DNA of 41,031 nt, from positions 1-41,031 of the forward strand of contig JAWVZU010000003.1 of assembly GCA_033722075.1 (NCBI GenBank), written 5' to 3'. Origin of the DNA: JAWVZU01 sp033722075 (lineage in GTDB: Bacteria > Pseudomonadota > Gammaproteobacteria > Xanthomonadales > SZUA-38). Both the position numbers and the translations under genes were made by a program. How positions within the stretch are numbered: the stretch's first letter is position 1; each line of letters begins with the position of its first letter. Shown here in pieces: positions 36,760 through 41,031 of this stretch. Below the pieces are notes generated by a model. That model did no database searches. It was not told where the DNA came from and saw nothing but the letters and a program-made list of their open reading frames with translations.

Positions 36760-37904
36760 AACCCCACCTCCTTGGGCAGCCATGCGTTCAGAGAGAAGCC
36801 CTTGCCGAGGGCCGAATCCACGGAAAGACGGCCGCCAAACTGGCGAAGTCGCTCACCCATACCCATCAGTCCATTCCCCGCTTCCAGATCATCCGTACCT
36901 TGCCCGTCGTCCCGGGCGTTGATGGTTACCCCATCCTTGTCGTGGTCCACCGCCAGCCACAGGTTGTCGGCGTCCGCATGCTTGACCGCGTTGGTGATGA
37001 TCTCCTGCGTACAGCGCAGGATGATCTGGGCACGACGCGGATCATCGACCATGAGATGGTCGGGCATGCTCAGGTGGATCTTCGGTCGTGGGACGCCCTC
37101 AGTCAAACTCCGGATCGCCTCCCCCAGTTCGACCGCATCGTCGGCACGCATCGAGCCCACCACCTCGCGAACGTCACTCAGCAGCAGCCGTGCCACCGAT
37201 TGAGCCTGGTCGACGTGTTCCCTGGCCTTGCCCTCCACGAGGTGGCTGGCAACCTCGAGGTTCAGGCTCAAGGCGGTCAGGTGATGGCCCACGAGATCAT
37301 GCAGCTCGCGCGAGATGCGAACACGCTCGGCGATGCGCGTGCTCTCGGTCAAAAGCACCTGGGTTGCGCGCAGCTCCGAATTGACCTTGCGCAGCTCGTC
37401 GCGCGCCAAAGCCATGCGCCGCGCAACGTAGGACAGGACGAAGGTGAAGCTGGTGAACCCCAGGTACAACCCGGCCAGGATCGCCGCCTGAGCGAGGGTG
37501 ACGTTGGGGAACGACGTATAGACCGTGAGCGCCAGCGCCATGTTCTGCAGGACCAGCCACACCGTCCCGTAGCTCAGGGGCATGATCCAGGGGAGGATGC
37601 CGGCAACCACCAGCAGCAGGATGCCACCCGTTCCCGTGTGGGTGGAGGCGGTAACCGTCAGCGCTGAAACGGTCATGAGGGCCAGCAACAGGGTCTGCTC
37701 GCGTATCGCCGGCCGAGCCTCCACGGTACTCGCTAGGCGCCAGTGGGACGCGCCGAAGGCCAGCAGCGAGGCAAGGCAGACCCACCAGAGGTTGCGCAGA
37801 TCTCCGTCGTCGCCCACGAACCAGATCGTGAGCAATCCTATGGAGACGCTGGCCCAGGTGAACAGACCGGCAAACTTCAGGAGCTGGATGCTGGAGTATC
37901 TCAT
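36756..37904 (-). CDS. Membrane histidine kinase, DesK/LiaS type
   Basis: A 382-residue inner-membrane sensor. The start is set at ATG 37904, giving MRYSSIQLLKF; other frames from 37952 or 38162 run into the putative promoter or the divergent GNAT gene. Residues 10-165 contain about six membrane helices with very short loops, as in DesK-like kinases that sense the membrane itself. HisKA_3 has H202 in ISRELHDLVGHHLT. The ATPase has NAVKHADADN, DDGQG and GNGLMGMGERLRQFGG. It is followed, with overlap, by its NarL-type regulator. Confidence 0.9.
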   Translation of the reverse strand: MRYSSIQLLKFAGLFTWASVSIGLLTIWFVGDDGDLRNLWWVCLASLLAFGASHWRLASTVEARPAIREQTLLLALMTVSALTVTASTHTGTGGILLLVVAGILPWIMPLSYGTVWLVLQNMALALTVYTSFPNVTLAQAAILAGLYLGFTSFTFVLSYVARRMALARDELRKVNSELRATQVLLTESTRIAERVRISRELHDLVGHHLTALSLNLEVASHLVEGKAREHVDQAQSVARLLLSDVREVVGSMRADDAVELGEAIRSLTEGVPRPKIHLSMPDHLMVDDPRRAQIILRCTQEIITNAVKHADADNLWLAVDHDKDGVTINARDDGQGTDDLEAGNGLMGMGERLRQFGGRLSVDSALGKGFSLNAWLPKEVGL

Positions 37905-37947
37905 TCCCGTCTTGTTAGGATCTTCAATCGGCCCAATCTCGGTCCTG

Positions 37948-37977
37948 ATCATAAGGGACATCAAACAATGGCGACAA
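37948..37977 (-). promoter_or_regulatory. Possible promoter of the kinase-regulator pair
   Basis: Read on the minus strand, -35 TTGTCG (4/6) and -10 TATGAT (5/6) are 18 bases apart. The leader would be about 37 bases to the ATG at 37904. It overlaps the start of the divergent GNAT gene. Confidence 0.35.
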
Positions 37978-38507
37978 CGATTCGGGACGCAGCGGACAGC
38001 GAACTGGACGCGATTCTGGCGATCAACAACGACGCCGTGCCCAATGTCACGACGCTCACTCCCGAAGAGCTGGCCGCATTCCATCGCGACGCGGGGTATT
38101 TTCGGGTCGCGATCAGCCAGGGGCATCTCGCCGGTTTTCTGATCGCATTGCTGCCGGAACACGACTACGGCAGTCCCAACTTCCAGTGGTTCAAGGGCAA
38201 TTACGACCAGTTCGTCTACATCGATCGAGTCGTCGTGGCCAGCGGCTTTCGCGGTCTCGGCATCGGCAATGTGTTCTACGCCGACGTCCAGAGTTACGCC
38301 GAGCTACGCGCCCCGTACCTGACCTGCGAGGTCAACCTGCAGCCGCGCAACGACGTTTCCCTGCTCTTTCACGGGGCACAGGGTTTTCACGAGGTGGGCC
38401 AGCAGGTGGACGGGGAAAAGCGGGTCAGCCTGCTGGCAAAGCGTCTGCCGAGCTTCGAGTTCATCCAGGAACGCTACGGCACGGCCGTTTCCCCCGTCGC
38501 CTCCTGA
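37968..38507 (+). CDS. GNAT-family acetyltransferase
   Basis: A 179-residue cytoplasmic N-acetyltransferase-like protein. The start is ATG 37968, nine bases after AAGGGA. IRDAADSELDAILAINNDAVPNVTTL and YFRVAISQGHLAGFLIAL belong to the predicted-acetyltransferase group COG3818. IDRVVVASGFRGLGIGNVFY holds the acetyl-CoA pyrophosphate loop RGLGIG. The acceptor is unknown. The HExxH gene follows 7 bases after the stop, so both are probably on one message. Confidence 0.87.
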   Translation: MATTIRDAADSELDAILAINNDAVPNVTTLTPEELAAFHRDAGYFRVAISQGHLAGFLIALLPEHDYGSPNFQWFKGNYDQFVYIDRVVVASGFRGLGIGNVFYADVQSYAELRAPYLTCEVNLQPRNDVSLLFHGAQGFHEVGQQVDGEKRVSLLAKRLPSFEFIQERYGTAVSPVAS

Positions 38508-38514
38508 TTATCGG

Positions 38515-39054
38515 GTGGCTGTCCTCAGGATAGGCGAAACGGGCGAAGCGCCCGAGCGACTCCTCGAACGCTATGGCCTGGCCCTGGTTCGAGTGACGCC
38601 CGATCAGCCCATCCCGGGTTCCTACTGGGGTGCTCCGGAAGCCGGCCTGGTGGGTCATCGGCTGTACGCCCGGGAGGATACGCCCCTCCACTCCGTGCTT
38701 CACGAAGGCGCTCATTTCGTCTGCATGACTCCGGAACGCCGATGCGGCCTGGACACCGATGCAGGCGGTGACGACGCGGAAGAGAATGCGGTCTGCTACC
38801 TGCAGATCCTCCTGGCCGACCGGTTTTCCGACGTGGGCCGGACACGCATGTGGGCCGACATGGACGAATGGGGCTACAGTTTCCGCCTGGGCTCGGCGCA
38901 ACGCTGGTTCGAGGAGGACGCCGAGGATGCCCGCGCATCGCTGCTGCGCTGGGGGATCATCGACTCGGCCGATCGCCCGACCTTTGCGCTACGCGGGGAA
39001 AGTGGAAAGTGGAAAGTGAAAAGTGAAAAGTGGAAAGTGACACGGCCCAGGTGA
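38515..39054 (+). CDS. Small HExxH metallopeptidase-like protein
   Basis: A 179-residue soluble protein starting at GTG 38515. H63-E64-G-A-H67 is a zinc HExxH motif, and E89/E90 in DDAEENAVCYLQILL, 22-23 residues later and followed by an ExxA-like helix, could supply the third ligand. This layout is reminiscent of ImmA/IrrE-type gluzincins. SVLHEGAHFVCMT is the active helix. No signal peptide or membrane segment is present. I do not recognise the family by name; peptidase activity is a prediction. The last 18 residues (GESGKWKVKSEKWKVTRPR) are encoded by a six-copy 7-base repeat and read as an added tail; a change in copy number would shift the frame. The gene converges on uvrB, 9 bases away. 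Confidence 0.72.
   Translation: MAVLRIGETGEAPERLLERYGLALVRVTPDQPIPGSYWGAPEAGLVGHRLYAREDTPLHSVLHEGAHFVCMTPERRCGLDTDAGGDDAEENAVCYLQILLADRFSDVGRTRMWADMDEWGYSFRLGSAQRWFEEDAEDARASLLRWGIIDSADRPTFALRGESGKWKVKSEKWKVTRPR
38997..39038. repeat. Heptanucleotide tandem repeat, six copies, inside the HExxH gene
   Basis: Six 7-base units in register: GGAAAGT three times, GAAAAGT twice, GGAAAGT once. The array is purine-only on the plus strand apart from T. It encodes the Lys/Trp/Val-rich C-terminal tail of the HExxH protein. Confidence 0.95.
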
Positions 39055-39063
39055 GGAGAGCCC

Positions 39064-41031
39064 TTAGAAAACCGCTTCCCTGATCTCGCCGATCTCGTCC
39101 CGGAGCTTTGCGGCCTCTTCGAATTCCAGGTTCTGGGCATGCTCGAACATGCGCGCTTCCAGGTCCTTGATCTTCTTCGCCGCCTCGTCCGGGCTCCACT
39201 CCAGGTAGTCCGGCTTTTCCTCGGCGATTCGCCGGGTTCGCTTCGAGCCGCGGCCCTTCGCATCCCCGCGGGCCCCCTCCATGATGTCGGCGATCTCCTT
39301 GAGGATGGTCTGCGGTTCGATCCCGTGTTCCTCGTTGTAGGCGACCTGCTTGGCCCGCCGGCGCTCCGTCTCGTCGATGGCGTGCTGCATGGAGCGGGTG
39401 ATTTCATCCGCGTAGAGGATGGCCTTGCCGCGCACATTGCGCGCCGCCCGGCCGATGGTCTGGATCAGGGAACCACCGGACCGCAGAAAACCTTCCTTGT
39501 CGGCGTCGAGGACCGCCACCAGCGAGACCTCGGGCATGTCCAGCCCCTCGCGCAACAGGTTGATGCCCACCAGCACGTCGAACTCGCCCAGGCGCAGGTC
39601 GCGGATGATCTCGACCCGCTCGACCGTATCGATGTCCGAATGCAGGTAGCGCACCCGCACGCCATGGTCGGCAAGGTACTCGGTCAGGTTTTCCGCCATC
39701 CGCTTGGTCAGCGTGGTCACCAGTACCCGGTCGCCCCACTCCACCCGCTCGTTGATCTCCGACAGCAGATCGTCTACCTGGGTGCCCACGGGGCGGACTT
39801 CGACCTCGGGATCGATCAATCCCGTCGGGCGCACCACCTGTTCCACGAAGTCGCCACCGCTGGCCTGCAACTCGTAGTCGCGCGGAGTCGCGGACACGTA
39901 GACCGTTCGGGGCGCCCGCGCTTCGAACTCCTCGAACTTCAGGGGACGATTGTCCAGCGCCGAGGGCAGCCGAAAGCCGTACTCGACGAGGTTCTCCTTG
40001 CGCGACCGGTCACCACGGTACATGCCGCCGATCTGCGGCACGGTGACGTGACTCTCGTCGATGATGAGCAGCGCATCGGCCGGGAGGTAATCGAAGAGGG
40101 TCGGAGGCGGGGCCCCGGGTTCACGTCCCGTCAGGTGCCGCGAGTAGTTCTCGATGCCTTGGCAGTAACCGAGTTCGACCATCATCTCCAGGTCGAAACG
40201 GGTGCGCTGTTCCAGGCGCTGGGCCTCCAGCAGCTTGTTGGCCTTGCGCAGTTCGTCCAGCCGGACGGTCAACTCGCTCTTGATCGTCTCGACCGCATCC
40301 AGGACGGTCCGGCGGGTGGTCACGTAGTGCGACTTGGGATAGATCGTCAAACGGGGCACCTTGCGCAGCACCTCTCCCGTCAACGGGTCGAAGTGCGCCA
40401 GGTTCTCCACCTCGTCGTCGAACAGTTCGATCCGGATCGCCTCCTTCTCCGAGTCCGCCGGGAACACGTCGATGATCTCGCCCCGGGCCCGGTAGGTGCC
40501 GCGCCGGAGCTCCAGGTCGTTGCGCGTGTACTGCATTTCGGCAAGGCGCCGGAGCACCGAGCGTTGATCGATGCGCGTGCCGCGGTTGAGGTGCAGGACC
40601 ATGCTGAAATATTGCTGCGGGTCACCCAGGCCATAGATTGCCGACACGGTGGCCACGATCAGGGCGTCCTTGCGTTCCAGCAGGGCCTTCGTCGCCGACA
40701 GGCGCATCTGCTCGATGTGATCGTTGATCGACGCGTCCTTCTCGATGTAGGTATCGGTGGACGGAACGTAGGCTTCAGGCTGGTAGTAATCGTAGTAGGA
40801 AACGAAATACTCCACCGCATTGCGCGGAAAGAACTCCCTGAATTCCCCGTAGAGCTGGGCTGCGAGCGTCTTGTTGGGCGCCATGATCAGGGTCGGCTTC
40901 TGGGCGCGCGCTATCACGTTCGCCATGGTGAAGGTCTTGCCGGACCCGGTGACGCCCAGCAGGACCTGATCGCGTTCCCCGCGCTGCAGGCCCTCAACCA
41001 GCTCCGCGATCGCCTGCGGCTGGTCGCCGGC
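39064..41031 (-). CDS. uvrB: Excinuclease ABC subunit B (partial, start beyond window)
   Basis: 655 residues are visible and about 18 N-terminal codons are missing at the window edge. UvrB is the damage-verifying helicase-like core of nucleotide excision repair, loaded by UvrA and acting with UvrC. The visible part opens AGDQPQAIAELVEGL and has the Walker A LGVTGSGKTFTMANV, the beta-hairpin region SYYDYYQPEAYVPSTDTYIEKD, the DESHVT box, the helicase motif QTIGRAARNVRGKAILYAD, and the C-terminal UVR coiled coil (AAKKIKDLEARMFEHAQNLEFEEAAKLRDEI), which binds UvrC. The length otherwise fits the 673-residue E. coli protein. It converges on the HExxH gene with no visible terminator. Confidence 0.98.
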   Translation of the reverse strand, partial: AGDQPQAIAELVEGLQRGERDQVLLGVTGSGKTFTMANVIARAQKPTLIMAPNKTLAAQLYGEFREFFPRNAVEYFVSYYDYYQPEAYVPSTDTYIEKDASINDHIEQMRLSATKALLERKDALIVATVSAIYGLGDPQQYFSMVLHLNRGTRIDQRSVLRRLAEMQYTRNDLELRRGTYRARGEIIDVFPADSEKEAIRIELFDDEVENLAHFDPLTGEVLRKVPRLTIYPKSHYVTTRRTVLDAVETIKSELTVRLDELRKANKLLEAQRLEQRTRFDLEMMVELGYCQGIENYSRHLTGREPGAPPPTLFDYLPADALLIIDESHVTVPQIGGMYRGDRSRKENLVEYGFRLPSALDNRPLKFEEFEARAPRTVYVSATPRDYELQASGGDFVEQVVRPTGLIDPEVEVRPVGTQVDDLLSEINERVEWGDRVLVTTLTKRMAENLTEYLADHGVRVRYLHSDIDTVERVEIIRDLRLGEFDVLVGINLLREGLDMPEVSLVAVLDADKEGFLRSGGSLIQTIGRAARNVRGKAILYADEITRSMQHAIDETERRRAKQVAYNEEHGIEPQTILKEIADIMEGARGDAKGRGSKRTRRIAEEKPDYLEWSPDEAAKKIKDLEARMFEHAQNLEFEEAAKLRDEIGEIREAVF

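Overview
The window looks like a GC-rich gammaproteobacterial chromosome. The housekeeping genes (AsnRS, cobalamin-dependent MetH, UvrB, IscA-type protein) and the ArsR-methyltransferase/metH pair resemble those of Xanthomonadales and neighbouring lineages such as Wenzhouxiangellaceae. That placement is inferred from remembered protein similarity, not from a search. Genes are dense, with many 4-base ATGA or GTGA overlaps and several GTG or TTG starts.

Layout. 1-6509 (minus): a copper/silver efflux operon running from a secreted Cys-rich small protein through a CusC-like outer-membrane factor, a CusB adaptor carrying a fused CusF domain, CusA, and a DUF2231-like membrane protein cut by the window edge. 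CusA keeps the complete methionine relay. 6550-10056 (plus): arginase, an unknown 92-residue acidic protein, and a REC-PAS-GGDEF-EAL c-di-GMP protein. 10064-15649: a small surface-glycan cluster (two GT4, one GT2, a Wzx-like flippase, a methyltransferase) with alternating strands and patches of lower GC, ending at tRNA-Leu. 16054-19527: a large MscS-type channel and an MFS transporter, closed by a strong terminator. Then come tRNA-Cys with its own promoter and terminator, a convergent SDR gene, and tRNA-Gly.

20983-23681 (minus) is a tightly coupled four-gene operon: FabG/DHRS4-like SDR, histidine phosphatase, HSDL2-like SDR, and a thioredoxin-fold [2Fe-2S] ferredoxin. It has a good sigma70-type promoter upstream and is the best candidate here for an undescribed metabolic module. 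23789-26798 (minus): a second, tandem-receiver GGDEF-EAL protein downstream of iscA. 26915-29120 (plus): asnS and an SDR that lacks the usual catalytic Tyr/Lys. 29121-29343 is a gene-free patch of short direct and inverted repeats.

29344-31353 (minus): a TPR-sulfotransferase fusion. 31488/31515-36112 (plus): an ArsR-methyltransferase regulator translationally coupled to metH, preceded by a near-perfect 24-bp palindrome that overlaps its ribosome binding site. The regulator's homologous start position is an AUC codon. 36118-37904 (minus): a NarL-type response regulator and DesK-type kinase. 37968-39054 (plus): a GNAT acetyltransferase and a small HExxH protein whose C-terminus is written by a six-copy heptanucleotide repeat. 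39064-41031 (minus): uvrB, missing about its first 18 codons at the edge.

No insertion sequence, phage gene or CRISPR array was seen. Functional calls rest on motifs read by eye.
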